From assembly GCF_000504245.1 (NCBI RefSeq), contig NZ_KI632509.1, positions 5,235,502-5,299,501 on the forward strand: a DNA stretch of 64,000 nt, written 5' to 3'. Source of the stretch: Haloechinothrix halophila YIM 93223 (GTDB lineage Bacteria; Actinomycetota; Actinomycetes; Mycobacteriales; Pseudonocardiaceae). Positions 29,199 through 38,334 of the stretch are shown piece by piece. The notes beneath the pieces are model-generated. The model searched no databases. It was not told the origin of the DNA and worked only from the letters and a program-made list of their open reading frames with translations. Both the position numbers and the translations under genes were made by a program. Each line of letters begins with the position of its first letter. Position 1 is the stretch's first letter.

Positions 29199-30200
29199 TC
29201 AGCATGTGGCACCGGCCCGTCCCCCGGGTGCCGTCTTGGTGCCGAGCTTGATGTGCAGGCCTGGCTCATTCGTGCCAGCGCCAAGCGCTTTGTCGACAAG
29301 TGGTTTGAGATCGCTCACCGTGCCGAACAGGCAGGGGAACCGGTGGGAATGCTTGGCGATCAGTTCGAGGATCGGCCTGCTGTTCGCCGCGAGCGCGATC
29401 AGGTTCTCCTTGTTGGGCCGCAGGAATCCATCCAGTTCGGACGACGCACCCGCCACGGTCACCAACAGCGCCCGCAGATCCTGTCTGCGTTCGGCGATGG
29501 TCGTGGTGGTCGTCGCGGCATCCGCCAGCGCGTCGACGACGTCCGGCCCCGCGATGCCATAGGTGTCCAGCAACTTCGCGAACTTCGCGAGATCCTGTTG
29601 CAGTCGCGGTAGATGCGGGTTGAGCTCGGCTAGGTAGTCGTTCAGGTCGACCAGCGTGCCGCCGAGCTGCTCGCCCCTGCCATCGAGTGCCTGCGCGACC
29701 GAGCCGAGGCTCGCCGCGAGCTTCTGCGGCTGCACCGCGCGCAGCAGCGGCAGCAGGTCGTTGAGCACCTGCTCCAGCTCGATGGAGACCGCGGAGCGGT
29801 CCTGGGTGATGACGTCGCCCGCCGCGAGTGGTTCAGCCCCGGGCGTCTCGGGGATCACGAGGTCGACGAACCGCTGCCCGAACACACTCTTCGGTAACAG
29901 CCGCGCGGAAACCCCGGCGGGTAGCTCCGCGAGCCGGTCCGGATCGATGGCCAGCGACAGCTCAGCCCCGCCGTCAACGACCCGGATCTCGCGCACCGAG
30001 CCGACGACGACACCGCGTGCCTTGACGTCGGCGCCCTCGGCGAGCTGGGTGCCAACCCGGTCGGCGCGCAGCGTGACCGGCACGGCGTCGGAGAACGCCT
30101 TGTCGTAGATCGCCACCGAGAGCCAGCCGAGCAGGCCGAGCACGACGAGGAAGACCACGCCGAGCGCCTGCAGGCCGATGCGTTTCCGTGTCGTGCTCAT
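29199..30200 (-). CDS. mceA: MCE-family protein MceA
   Basis: 333 residues from the ATG overlapping the yrbEB stop by 4 nt. Membrane helix (about 9-30), MCE domain (40-120, LAEGADVKARGVVVGSVREI, LLPKSVFGQRFVDL), a long helical region with repeated heptads, and a C-terminal Cys (RFPCLFG and AGATC). First of six mce genes in the standard A-F order behind two YrbE permeases. No distinctive loop that would identify an Mce1 or Mce4 subtype was recognised, so the substrate (fatty acid, sterol, other lipid) stays open. Confidence 0.93.
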   Translation of the reverse strand: MSTTRKRIGLQALGVVFLVVLGLLGWLSVAIYDKAFSDAVPVTLRADRVGTQLAEGADVKARGVVVGSVREIRVVDGGAELSLAIDPDRLAELPAGVSARLLPKSVFGQRFVDLVIPETPGAEPLAAGDVITQDRSAVSIELEQVLNDLLPLLRAVQPQKLAASLGSVAQALDGRGEQLGGTLVDLNDYLAELNPHLPRLQQDLAKFAKLLDTYGIAGPDVVDALADAATTTTTIAERRQDLRALLVTVAGASSELDGFLRPNKENLIALAANSRPILELIAKHSHRFPCLFGTVSDLKPLVDKALGAGTNEPGLHIKLGTKTAPGGRAGATC

Positions 30201-31048
30201 CCGGCGATCCGCACCGTCGTCGTTGAGCCCCAGATGGCGAGACCGGTGAAAAAATTGAGCACGGCGACGAGCACGATCGCGGTCCGCACCGAGCGGCCGA
30301 CCGCGACGCCGACCCCGGCGGGCCCGCCGCTGGCGCGGTAGCCGTAGAAGCAGTGCGTCAGGATGATCGCGACGCTGAACACCAGCACCTTGGCGAAGGA
30401 GTAGAGCACGTCCTCTGGCGGCAGGAACAGATTGAAGTAGTGGTCGTAGGTGCCAGCCGACTGGCCGTACACCCACACGGTCGTCATCCGCGCGGCGAGG
30501 TACGACGTCAGCAGCCCGATCACGTACAGCGGAATGATCGCGACGAACCCGGCGATGATCCGTGACGTCACCAGGTACGGCACGCTGCGGATGCCCATCG
30601 CCTCCAACGCGTCGATCTCCTCCGCGATGCGCATCGCGCCGAGCTGCGCGGTGAAGCCGGATCCGACGGTTGCCGACAGCGCGAGCGAGGCGACCAGCGG
30701 CGCGATCTCGCGGGTGTTGAAGTACGCGGAGAGGAATCCAGCGAACGCCGACGTCCCGACCTGGTCCAGCGCGGAATAGCCCTGCAAGCCGACGACCGTT
30801 CCGGTGAACACCGTCAGGCCCACCATCACGCCGATGGTGCCGCCGATGACGGCGAGCGCGCCGCTGCCGAAGCTGACCTCACCGAGCAGCCGGACGATCT
30901 CGCGGGAGTAGTGCCGCAGTGTGAACGGCGTCCACAGCAGCGCCCGCAGGTAGAACAGCAGCTGGTCACCGAGGCGTTCCAGCGCGTTCATGCCTTTCTC
31001 GACGGTGAGCCGGTGTCTGCCGACCACCTTGAGCACGGTCATCGACAT
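30197..31048 (-). CDS. yrbEB: YrbE/MlaE-type permease, second
   Basis: 283 residues with five to six helices of the MlaE/YrbE permease family. The family block GFTAQLGAMRIAEEIDALEAMGI (about 140-162) is complete, including the E-E-I-D-A-L coupling motif that contacts the ATPase. It would form a heterodimeric permease with yrbEA beneath the MCE tube. Start 3 bp after the yrbEA stop; stop overlaps mceA. No defect seen. Confidence 0.94.
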   Translation of the reverse strand: MSMTVLKVVGRHRLTVEKGMNALERLGDQLLFYLRALLWTPFTLRHYSREIVRLLGEVSFGSGALAVIGGTIGVMVGLTVFTGTVVGLQGYSALDQVGTSAFAGFLSAYFNTREIAPLVASLALSATVGSGFTAQLGAMRIAEEIDALEAMGIRSVPYLVTSRIIAGFVAIIPLYVIGLLTSYLAARMTTVWVYGQSAGTYDHYFNLFLPPEDVLYSFAKVLVFSVAIILTHCFYGYRASGGPAGVGVAVGRSVRTAIVLVAVLNFFTGLAIWGSTTTVRIAG

Positions 31049-31051
31049 CGC

Positions 31052-31852
31052 TCAGGCCCCTTTCGGTGGCACGATCTGCAGGTACACCACGCTGATCACG
31101 AAGTTCACGAAGAACAGCAGCAGAAACGTGATGACGACCGACTGGTTGACGACGTCGCCGACGCCCTTGGGGCCGCCGCGCGGGTTGAGGCCCCGGTAGG
31201 ACGCGACGAGCCCGGCGAGGAACCCGAAGATCACCGCCTTGATCTCGCCCACCCACAGGTCGGGCAGCTGCGCCAGCGCGGAGAAGCTGGCGAGGAACGC
31301 GCCTGGCGTGCCGCCTTGGACGATGACGTTGAAGAAGTAGCCACCGCAGACTCCCACCACGCTGACCATGCCGTTGAGCAGCGCGGCGACCAGCATCGTG
31401 GCCTGCACTCTCGGCACGACGAGACGTTGGATCGGCGAGACGCCAAGCACCTCCATGGCGTCGATCTCCTCGCGGATGGTGCGCGCGCCGAGATCGGCGC
31501 AGATCGCGGAGCCCGCCGCGCCGGAAACGACCAGTGCGGTCACGATGGGGCTGGCCTGCTGGATCACGGCGAGCACGCTGGCCGCGCCGTTGAACGACGA
31601 CGCACCGATCTGGGCGGTCAGCGAGCCGAGTTGGAGCGTGATCACCGCGCCGAACGGGATGGCGATCAGCGCGGCCGGCACGATCGCGACGCTGGCGACG
31701 AACCAGAACTGCTGGATGAACTCCCGCACCTGGAACGGCCGCCGGAACATACCGATGAGGACGTCCAGGCCGAGCGCGAACAGTGTGCCGAACTCGCGCA
31801 GCGCGCCCCGGCCAAGTGCCACCGGGCTTGCCTTGCCGCTGACCGTGGTCAT
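31052..31852 (-). CDS. yrbEA: YrbE/MlaE-type permease, first
   Basis: About 266 residues. The ATG overlapping the mceG stop by 4 nt has GAGGA 9 nt upstream; a GTG 6 nt earlier is possible. Family block AICADLGARTIREEIDAMEVLGV lies at about 120-142, with five helices around it and the C-terminal helix LLFFVNFVISVVYLQI. It pairs with yrbEB as the membrane channel of the MCE transporter and docks the ATPase through the EEIDAM motif. Confidence 0.94.
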   Translation of the reverse strand: MTTVSGKASPVALGRGALREFGTLFALGLDVLIGMFRRPFQVREFIQQFWFVASVAIVPAALIAIPFGAVITLQLGSLTAQIGASSFNGAASVLAVIQQASPIVTALVVSGAAGSAICADLGARTIREEIDAMEVLGVSPIQRLVVPRVQATMLVAALLNGMVSVVGVCGGYFFNVIVQGGTPGAFLASFSALAQLPDLWVGEIKAVIFGFLAGLVASYRGLNPRGGPKGVGDVVNQSVVITFLLLFFVNFVISVVYLQIVPPKGA

Positions 31853-32928
31853 CGCCACCGTTCCTCGCCTGGGGAGCCGAGGTTTGGGCCGCCCGCGGGC
31901 CCCGCGACGCCGTGAGCGGGCGCGGTTTCAGCGGTGCGCGTCGCGCTGGCCGTGTCGAAGCTGGCGAGCACGCTCCGCCGCGCGGCGTCCGGCAGGGTGG
32001 GCAGCATCCGCATCACCCGTTCCCTGCGGCGGCGCACCGCGTCGCGCGGCGGCAGGCCGGGTGTCGGCTCGAGCTGCGGCGCCACACCTCGGACGTCCTC
32101 GCCGCTCGCCCCGTCGTTGTGGCCGGCGCGGGCCTGCTCCCGCTCGGCGGCCATGGTGGCGGTGTCCTTCTCCTCGCTCATGCCGATCGGGCCGAACCGA
32201 CGTCCATTGAGGAACTGCGCCACCACGGGTTCGTCACTGGTCAGCAGCACTTCGCGCGGGCCGAACATGACCAGCTCCCTGCGGAAGAGCATGCCGAGGT
32301 TGTCCGGCACCGTGCGGGCGACGGTGATGTTGTGGGTGACGATGAGGATGGTGGCGTCGAGTTGCGCGTTGAGGTCGATCAGCAGCTGGCTCAGGTAGGC
32401 GGTGCGCACCGGGTCGAGACCGGAGTCCGGCTCGTCACACAGGATGATCTCCGGTTCCAGCACCAGCGCCCGTGCCAGCCCGGCGCGTTTGCGCATGCCG
32501 CCGGAGATTTCACCCGGGAGCTTGTCCTCCGCGCCACCGAGGCCGACCAGCTCCAGTTTCTCCCGCGCGATGCGTCGGACTTCGGACTCCGACTCGCGGG
32601 TGTGTTCCCGCAGCGGGAAGCACACGTTGTCCAGCACCGACATCGACCCGAACAGTGCACCGTCCTGGAACAGCACACCGAACAGCCTGCGCAACCGGTA
32701 CAGCGTGGATTCGCGGCAGTGCACCAGGTCAGTGCCGTCGATCACGACGCTGCCCCGCTCCGGCTTGAGCAGCCCGATCAGGCATTTCAGGAACACCGAC
32801 TTGCCGGTGCCCGACGGCCCGAGCAGCACGCTGACTTCCCCGGCTGGCAGCGTCAATGAGACGTCCCGCCAGATCGGCGTTCGCCCGAACGACTTGCTCA
32901 AGCCCTGGACGGCGACTTCGACGCCCAT
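31849..32928 (-). CDS. mceG: MceG/Mkl ATPase of the MCE transporter
   Basis: 359 residues. Walker A GPSGTGKSVF (about 37-46), signature ISGGMRKRAGLARAL (about 143-157), Walker B IILCDEPDSGLDPV, switch His in VTHNITVA. After the ATPase core (about 255) comes the long C-terminal extension typical of mycobacterial MceG (GLPPRDAVRRRRERVMRMLP), thought to stabilise the transporter. In M. tuberculosis this gene is unlinked and serves several MCE operons; here it opens the permease genes and may be dedicated. It lies 16 bp after the secreted protein gene. Confidence 0.94.
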   Translation of the reverse strand: MGVEVAVQGLSKSFGRTPIWRDVSLTLPAGEVSVLLGPSGTGKSVFLKCLIGLLKPERGSVVIDGTDLVHCRESTLYRLRRLFGVLFQDGALFGSMSVLDNVCFPLREHTRESESEVRRIAREKLELVGLGGAEDKLPGEISGGMRKRAGLARALVLEPEIILCDEPDSGLDPVRTAYLSQLLIDLNAQLDATILIVTHNITVARTVPDNLGMLFRRELVMFGPREVLLTSDEPVVAQFLNGRRFGPIGMSEEKDTATMAAEREQARAGHNDGASGEDVRGVAPQLEPTPGLPPRDAVRRRRERVMRMLPTLPDAARRSVLASFDTASATRTAETAPAHGVAGPAGGPNLGSPGEERWR

Positions 32929-32944
32929 CGCACCTCCCGCACCT

Positions 32945-33691
32945 TCAGTAGTCGAGGCATCCGATGCACCGCATCTTCAGCCTCGTGACCAGCTCGTTCT
33001 CCGGCCCGGACACCAAGCCGGTCAGCAGCGGGTCGAGATCTTCCTTCGTCCCGCAGCCGGTGAACGGCGGAATCGGATACGTCGATTCCAGGACGCTTTC
33101 CTCACCTGGCACGAGACTGACGTCGCCTGCCATTCGGATGACCGCGGGAGACGCCGTTGTGCAGTTCTTGCCAATAGCGAGTGGAACGCCGTCTTGTTTC
33201 GCGCCGCGAGCGCCGATACGCAGCGGAATGGTCATGTCCACATGCGACGTCTGATTGAGCAGATCGAGCGTCGCGGTACCCCGCGCCTTGCGTTGCTGAG
33301 TGAACTCCGTGGTCGTGGTGACCGGCATGAATCCGAATGCGATGAAATAGCCCTGCGACGGTGGCAGCGTCAGGTCGCCCTCCAACCGGAGCGTGCCTGG
33401 CGGCAACGACGGGTCCTCGCTGATCTCGCCGTCGAACCTGCCCGGCCCGATGTCCATATCCGACCGCAGGTTCGGATTGGCGATGGTCGTCGTTCCGTTG
33501 ACGTGGAACGACACTTTGAGCGCGATGCCCTGCTGCAACGCCACGCGCGCCGGCGACGCCTTGGCCACCGCCGGGCGCTGCCCCGGTGCGGCCGATGCGG
33601 ACAGCACGGGAACGACGGCAACCACGATCGCAATTCCGGCGACGACGGAAACAATTTTCCTCATCGCGGTCCGCAACTCTCGCCGTGCCAT
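32945..33691 (-). CDS. Secreted beta-rich protein opening the MCE operon
   Basis: 248 residues with a signal peptide (hydrophobic 12-32, Ala-rich cleavage before APGQRP). The mature part looks all-beta, with Cys in GKNCTTASPAVIRMAG and FTGCGTKEDLD, and a C-terminal RCIGCLDY. The stretch from the first of these Cys to the end matches the C-terminal domain of the 49808 protein ([26 protein letters not shown]). The ATG follows GGAAAG. As first gene of the MCE transcript it is probably an extracytoplasmic accessory, for example a lipid-binding or docking protein. Family name unknown to me; the role is inference. Confidence 0.82.
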   Translation of the reverse strand: MARRELRTAMRKIVSVVAGIAIVVAVVPVLSASAAPGQRPAVAKASPARVALQQGIALKVSFHVNGTTTIANPNLRSDMDIGPGRFDGEISEDPSLPPGTLRLEGDLTLPPSQGYFIAFGFMPVTTTTEFTQQRKARGTATLDLLNQTSHVDMTIPLRIGARGAKQDGVPLAIGKNCTTASPAVIRMAGDVSLVPGEESVLESTYPIPPFTGCGTKEDLDPLLTGLVSGPENELVTRLKMRCIGCLDY

Positions 33692-33951
33692 CTAATCGCT
33701 TTCCACCCACGTTCAGAAATGAGCCATATCGGCGTTACGGCGGGAACACTATCGAGCCGTTATGCCCGCCACAACGATTCATTTCGGACGGCACAAGGGA
33801 GGGCGTTTTTGTTGTCTTTCAAGCACGAGGACGGCGTCCGGTTTTATCGCACCCGGAGCATGGTGAGGGTCAGGTTCGGTGCGGGTGACGTCGGCCGGTC
33901 CACGCCTGTGCGCTTTCCGCCGCTCCGCGCGATCAGTCGTCCCGGCTCTGG
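33692..33951. promoter_or_regulatory. Leader/promoter region of the MCE operon
   Basis: About 260 bp of AT-richer DNA upstream of the first gene of the MCE transcript, ending at the family C hairpin of the upstream unit. It must hold the operon promoter. I see no clear palindrome or riboswitch-like structure. Confidence 0.5.
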
Positions 33952-34009
33952 GTGTGGATCTTGAGGCGTTGTGGTTGTCCGGGCGACCACAACGCCTCAA
34001 GATCCACAC
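33952..34009. terminator. Hairpin, copy 3 of family C (24-bp perfect arms)
   Basis: Arms 33952-33975 and 33986-34009 are a perfect 24-bp inverted repeat (GTGTGGATCTTGAGGCGTTG core) with a 10-nt loop. It lies about 90 bp beyond the stop of the SRPBCC-ligase gene and separates the PKS locus from the MCE operon on the same strand. Confidence 0.8.
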
Positions 34010-34027
34010 GTTCGCCACGGAAGTCAG

Positions 34028-34082
34028 AACTCGCGGCACGCGAACACGGAACTCGGGGCGCGCAACCGGGCAACTCGCGGGC
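34028..34082 (-). repeat. 22-bp-period array, family A (three units)
   Basis: AACTCG cores (CGAGTT on the minus strand) at 34028, 34050 and 34072, 22 bp apart. The array ends 15 bp from the stop of the SRPBCC-ligase gene and reads GCGAGT outward along that gene's transcription, as in the other family A arrays. Confidence 0.7.
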
Positions 34083-34096
34083 GCCCGGCGCGCCGG

Positions 34097-36196
34097 TCAG
34101 GCGGAGGGCGTGTGCGGGTACGCCGTGCCGTCGACGAGGAGGCGCTTGAGGATCTTGCCGGTGGGGTTGCGCGGCAGTTCGGTGACGAAGTGCACGTCGC
34201 GCGGCACCGCGAACCGGGGCAGCCGGTGCCGGATATAACGGCGCACCATCTCGGCGTCCAGCCGCGCGCCCTCGCGCACCACGACGTAGGCCACCAGCCG
34301 CTGGCCGTACTCGGCATCCGGCGCGCCGACGACGGCGACCTCCTCGACCTGCGGCAGCAACGCGATCGCTTCTTCCACCGAGCGGGGAAAGACGTTCTCG
34401 CCCCCTGAGATGATCATCTCGTCCTGCCTGCCGGACACGAACAGCCTGCCATTGGCGTCGAGGTAGCCGACGTCGCCGGTGTCCATCAGCTTGTTCTCGA
34501 TGTCCTTCGAGCCACCGTCGGTGTAGCCGTCGAACAGCATCTCGTTGCCGACGAAGATCCGCCCGACCGAGCCGTACGGCACTGGCGTGCCGTCGTCGTC
34601 GAGGATGCCGACCCTGGTGCCGAGCGGCGGCGTGCCCGCCGTGGTGGGCGCGGCACGCAGATCGGCAGGATCCGCGATGGTGCCCCACGAGACCTCGGTC
34701 GAGCCGTAGAAGTTGTAGAGCACGTCGCCGAAGGCGTCCATGAACTCGGTGACCAGCGCCCCTGACATCGCCGACCCGCTGCTCGCGACGACGCGCAGGC
34801 TTGAGGTGTCGTAGCGCTCACGCACATCGGCGGGCAGGTTCATGATCCGCCGTAGCATGATCGGGATCGCGAAGAGTGACGTGACGCGGTGCTCTGCGAT
34901 CGCGCGCAGGCACGCCTCGGCGTCGAACCGCTCCTGCAGCAGCACGGTCGCCCGCAGCGGGGTGCTGATCTGCAGTGCGGCGAGGCCCCAGGAGTGAAAC
35001 AGCGGCGCGGCGATGAACATCCGCTCGCCCGTGCGCAACGGCAGCCTGGACAGCATGGCCGCGACCACCCCGAGTCCCTTCGGCGTCGGCCGCCGCGCAC
35101 CCTTCGGCGTACCGCTGGTGCCGGACGTCATCACCACGAGCGTGCCCGGTCGCCGGGGCGGACGCAGGTCGACGTCACGCGCTTCGCGCAGCAGGTCGTC
35201 GATGCCCTCGGTCGCGCTGCCCGATTCCGAGACGCGCAGGGATGTGCTGATCCGCAGCACGTCGCCGGGGAGATACCGCAGCAGCGCGTCGAACTCGTCG
35301 TCCGCGATGACGGTGTCCGCGCCATGCTCGGTGATGGCGTCGACCAGCTGCTGCCCAGCCAGCCCGACGTTGAGCAGCAACACGTTCGCGCCGAGCTTGC
35401 CGCACGCCAGCAGCGTCTCCACCATCACCGCGTGGTTGCGCGCCAGGATCGCGACCGAGCTGCCGTCGTCGATGCCGTGCGTGCGCAGGCCAGCGGCGAG
35501 CCGGGTGGACATCGAATGGACTTCGGCGAAGGTGCGGGTGCCGTGTTCGTCGACCACAGCGATGTCCTGTGGCGAACGCGCGGCGGCACCGATGTAGCCG
35601 CCGACGAGCGTGTGGCCCCACTTGCCGACGGCCCTGAGCTGCGCGATTCCCTTGTTCGGCTGGGCGAGCGTCAACACACCGGCCGCGCGCAGCGTGCTCG
35701 CGACGCTGAGCTGGAACGTCGCCGCGTCGCCCCGATTGGCGATCACCGATGTGGGGGCGCGATCGAGGAAGTCGCAGATCCGCTGCATGCCGTCCCGCGC
35801 CCACGCCCGGACCTCGTTCTTGGACCAGCGGGTGTTGTCGTGGTACAGCCCCGGTTTGAAGAATGACAGCGACACCCTGGTGCGGCCGGGCCCGTCGTCG
35901 ACGAGGTTGACGGAGCACCAGCTGCCGCTGTCCGGATCATTGGCGAGCGCCAGCTTCTGGCTGTGCCGGTTGAGCACCGTTTGCACCGTGTGCTGAATGC
36001 TCTTGCCACCCAGCCCGATAGTGAAGCGGTAGCGGGTGGGCACGTTCGGCTCCGACGACCCGATGCGCTGGCAGTCGGTGATACCCAGGAAGAACCTCGG
36101 GTACATCTCCGGATCACCAATCAGTTGCCAGACTTTGACCCGGGGATGGCGCACGAGCGCGTCGAAGACAATACAGTCGGATGGCATCGTTGACAC
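34097..36196 (-). CDS. SRPBCC domain fused to fatty acyl-CoA/AMP ligase
   Basis: 699 residues. Residues 1-150 resemble an SRPBCC/polyketide-cyclase lipid-binding domain (VFDALVRHPRVKVWQLIGDPEMYPRFF; SWCSVNLVDDGPGRTRVSLSFF). Residues about 195-695 are an ANL ligase: P-loop MTSGTSGTPKGARR, YGSTEVSWG, DTGDVGYLDANGRLF, GGENVFPRSVEE and the catalytic Lys in NPTGKILKR. It would adenylate a fatty acid and pass it to CoA or a carrier protein, with the cyclase-type domain perhaps holding the hydrophobic substrate. A GTG start is used; ATG 36187 is an alternative. It is 140 bp after the glycosyltransferase, so it may have its own promoter while still serving the PKS locus. Confidence 0.88.
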   Translation of the reverse strand: MSTMPSDCIVFDALVRHPRVKVWQLIGDPEMYPRFFLGITDCQRIGSSEPNVPTRYRFTIGLGGKSIQHTVQTVLNRHSQKLALANDPDSGSWCSVNLVDDGPGRTRVSLSFFKPGLYHDNTRWSKNEVRAWARDGMQRICDFLDRAPTSVIANRGDAATFQLSVASTLRAAGVLTLAQPNKGIAQLRAVGKWGHTLVGGYIGAAARSPQDIAVVDEHGTRTFAEVHSMSTRLAAGLRTHGIDDGSSVAILARNHAVMVETLLACGKLGANVLLLNVGLAGQQLVDAITEHGADTVIADDEFDALLRYLPGDVLRISTSLRVSESGSATEGIDDLLREARDVDLRPPRRPGTLVVMTSGTSGTPKGARRPTPKGLGVVAAMLSRLPLRTGERMFIAAPLFHSWGLAALQISTPLRATVLLQERFDAEACLRAIAEHRVTSLFAIPIMLRRIMNLPADVRERYDTSSLRVVASSGSAMSGALVTEFMDAFGDVLYNFYGSTEVSWGTIADPADLRAAPTTAGTPPLGTRVGILDDDGTPVPYGSVGRIFVGNEMLFDGYTDGGSKDIENKLMDTGDVGYLDANGRLFVSGRQDEMIISGGENVFPRSVEEAIALLPQVEEVAVVGAPDAEYGQRLVAYVVVREGARLDAEMVRRYIRHRLPRFAVPRDVHFVTELPRNPTGKILKRLLVDGTAYPHTPSA

Positions 36197-36336
36197 CCAC
36201 CTTCCCTACCAGCACTTGCCCACGCACCTGGCAACGCCCCATTAAGTGACGCGGGTCAAGAGCCGGTCAAGAGGAGGCCCGCGTTCTTGACCGAACACCA
36301 TGGCGCGCCGCGCGGTTTTTGTCACGCGACGCACAG

Positions 36337-37506
36337 CTATCGCGTGTCGGGCCGCGCGGGGCCAGCAGGGTTGACGGCGAGTGCCACGAGGTGATCGGCC
36401 GCCGCGACCGCACCCCCGGCCGCACGAAATGAGCGCGCGATCCGGCGAGCCGCGACGCGATAGGTGTCCTCGCTGAGCACGGTGTCGATGGCAGCGCCGA
36501 TGTGGGACGACGTCGCGCGGGCGAACCGCAGCCGGAGTCCCGCGCCGGAACGCACCACCTGCTCGGCCACGATCGGCTGGTCGTCGCGGATAGGTGCGAC
36601 GACAAGCGGCACGCCCCGCGCGAGCGACTCGCACACGGTGTTATGGCCCGCGTGGCAGAGCACCGCATCAGCGTGGTCGAGCACCGCGAGCTGCGGTACC
36701 GACTCCCGGACCACCACGTTCTCCGGGGCGTCCGCGATAACGCCACCCTGGTCCGCCACGACCGCACGCAGCCACGGACGTTCGGCCAGCGCGGCGACGC
36801 ACTCGTGGAGGAACCGCTCGCCAGCGGCGGCGTTGACGGTGCCGAGGCTGACGTAGACCAGCGGGCGCGCGATGTCGAACGGCAGCTGACTGTCGGGTTC
36901 GGACCGTGTCACCGGGCCGACCAGCCGGGTGGTGGCGCCGATGCTCGCGGTGTCGCCGAGCAGGTCGGCGGTGGTGAAGCCGAGCACGAGGTGTGGCGAG
37001 TAGCGCAGGTCGCCGGTCTTGTCCGGGTCGCCGTAGCGAACGCGCAGTTCGGTGAGCCACGCGGCGACCCAATCGCGCACTTTGGGCATCGCGGCGAGCG
37101 GGTCGGTGAACTCCGAGGACGTCGTGGCCGACGTCGCCCATGGCAGCCTAAAGCGTTCCGCGACCAGCGCCCCAGCGAACGCCTGCTGATCAGCGACGAC
37201 GACGTCCGGCTGGTCAACGGCGACGGCGTCCTCGACGGCGGGCACCATCTCGGCGGCGAGCGGCACCAGCACGCGCTCCCATAGGAAACGCAGCGCGTCG
37301 AAGCCGCGTTGCGGCGCGGGCCGGGCGACCGCGCCGGGCAGCCGGACATGCCGGATCTTCGCGTCGTCCGGCACGAGCCCGGTGAGCACCTCGGCGTCGG
37401 CGACCCACGACACGGCGTGTCCACGCGCCGCGAGTTCCGCGGCGACCCCCGCGGCGGGGTTGATGTGGCCCGCGAACGGCGGGACGACGAACAGGAACCG
37501 GCTCAC
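36337..37506 (-). CDS. GT1-family glycosyltransferase (MGT-like)
   Basis: 389 residues. N-terminal acceptor half opens with FVVPPFAGHINPAAGVAAEL, the His in GHINP being the usual GT1 catalytic base. The C-terminal donor half carries YVSLGTVNA and LCHAGHNTVCESLARGVPLVVAPIRDDQP, the UDP-sugar binding signature of macrolide/lipid glycosyltransferases. It would glycosylate the hydroxyl of a lipid or polyketide product. It starts with GTG overlapping the hydrolase stop by 4 nt. Together with the PKS genes this points to a glycosylated product. Donor sugar unknown. Confidence 0.9.
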   Translation of the reverse strand: MSRFLFVVPPFAGHINPAAGVAAELAARGHAVSWVADAEVLTGLVPDDAKIRHVRLPGAVARPAPQRGFDALRFLWERVLVPLAAEMVPAVEDAVAVDQPDVVVADQQAFAGALVAERFRLPWATSATTSSEFTDPLAAMPKVRDWVAAWLTELRVRYGDPDKTGDLRYSPHLVLGFTTADLLGDTASIGATTRLVGPVTRSEPDSQLPFDIARPLVYVSLGTVNAAAGERFLHECVAALAERPWLRAVVADQGGVIADAPENVVVRESVPQLAVLDHADAVLCHAGHNTVCESLARGVPLVVAPIRDDQPIVAEQVVRSGAGLRLRFARATSSHIGAAIDTVLSEDTYRVAARRIARSFRAAGGAVAAADHLVALAVNPAGPARPDTR

Positions 37507-38330
37507 GCGACGTCGGCCGCCAGTCTGCCTGCCGGTTGGCTGGCGGATTCGTGCTGGTGCACCCAGTCGAGCACCAGGTCTCGCACGGTGTGGTGCCGTT
37601 CGACGAGCACCGAGTGGTTCTGTCCCTCGATCACCTCCGTTGTGCAGTTCGGCAGCGCGGCTTGCAGCGCGAGCGGGTCATCGCGCTGAAAGCCCTCACT
37701 GCCCACAATGGACAGCACGGGCACGGCGAGCGCCCGCAGGTCGTCGCTGGTCAGCAGTGGTCCACGCGGCACGTCGGTGACGATGCTGGTTGCCTGGATG
37801 ATCAGCGCGGCCGCCTTGGCGAGCCGCGCGTGGTGGCTGCCGAAGGTCTCGGCGAGCCAGGCAAGGTTCTCCTCCGCCGACATCTCCTCGACGACGTTGC
37901 CGAGCGTGCGATGCATCCGGTCCGCCCACGCCCGCGTCGCCGGTTCCGACTCGATGGAGACGACACTGGCGACGCGCGCGGCATCACGGGCGGCGAAGCT
38001 GAACGCGATCGTTCCGCCGAAGCTGTTGCCGACCAGGTGCACGGGTTGGTCGATGCCCAACGTGTCCAGCAGCGCCGCGAGGTCGTCGACGAAGTCCGTG
38101 ACCTGGTAGCCGACTCGTGGCCGTTCGGAACGGCCGTGTCCGCGCAGGTCATAGGCCAGCACATCGACGCCAGCGGCGGACAGCGGCGCGGAGAGCGTGA
38201 GGTAGAAGCTGGCCAGACTGTCGTAGCCGAGCCCGTGCACGCACACGACGACCGGCGCGGCACCGATGCCGTGCCTAGCCCGCATCAGCTGGAAGTGCGT
38301 GCGGATGCCGTTGCACTCCACCATGCCCAC
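37503..38330 (-). CDS. Alpha/beta hydrolase, possible thioesterase or acyltransferase
   Basis: 275 residues. Oxyanion HG motif CVHGLGYDS, nucleophile GNSFGGTI (Ser about 103), His in EGQNHSVLVE. The segment that normally holds the catalytic Asp reads SIVGSEGFQRDD, so the acid is shifted or supplied by a nearby Glu/Asp. In this position, 4 bp after a carrier protein gene and overlapping a glycosyltransferase gene, it may release or transfer the acyl chain from the carrier. Start GTG 38330 or ATG 38324, both coupled to the ACP stop. Substrate not known. Confidence 0.85.
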   Translation of the reverse strand: MGMVECNGIRTHFQLMRARHGIGAAPVVVCVHGLGYDSLASFYLTLSAPLSAAGVDVLAYDLRGHGRSERPRVGYQVTDFVDDLAALLDTLGIDQPVHLVGNSFGGTIAFSFAARDAARVASVVSIESEPATRAWADRMHRTLGNVVEEMSAEENLAWLAETFGSHHARLAKAAALIIQATSIVTDVPRGPLLTSDDLRALAVPVLSIVGSEGFQRDDPLALQAALPNCTTEVIEGQNHSVLVERHHTVRDLVLDWVHQHESASQPAGRLAADVA

Positions 38331-38334
38331 GCGC

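Noticed and set aside
24078-33691. Drug exporter reading of the ABC genes in this region
   Set aside because: The YrbE EEIDA motifs, six MCE domains and MceG tail identify a lipid-carrying MCE system instead.
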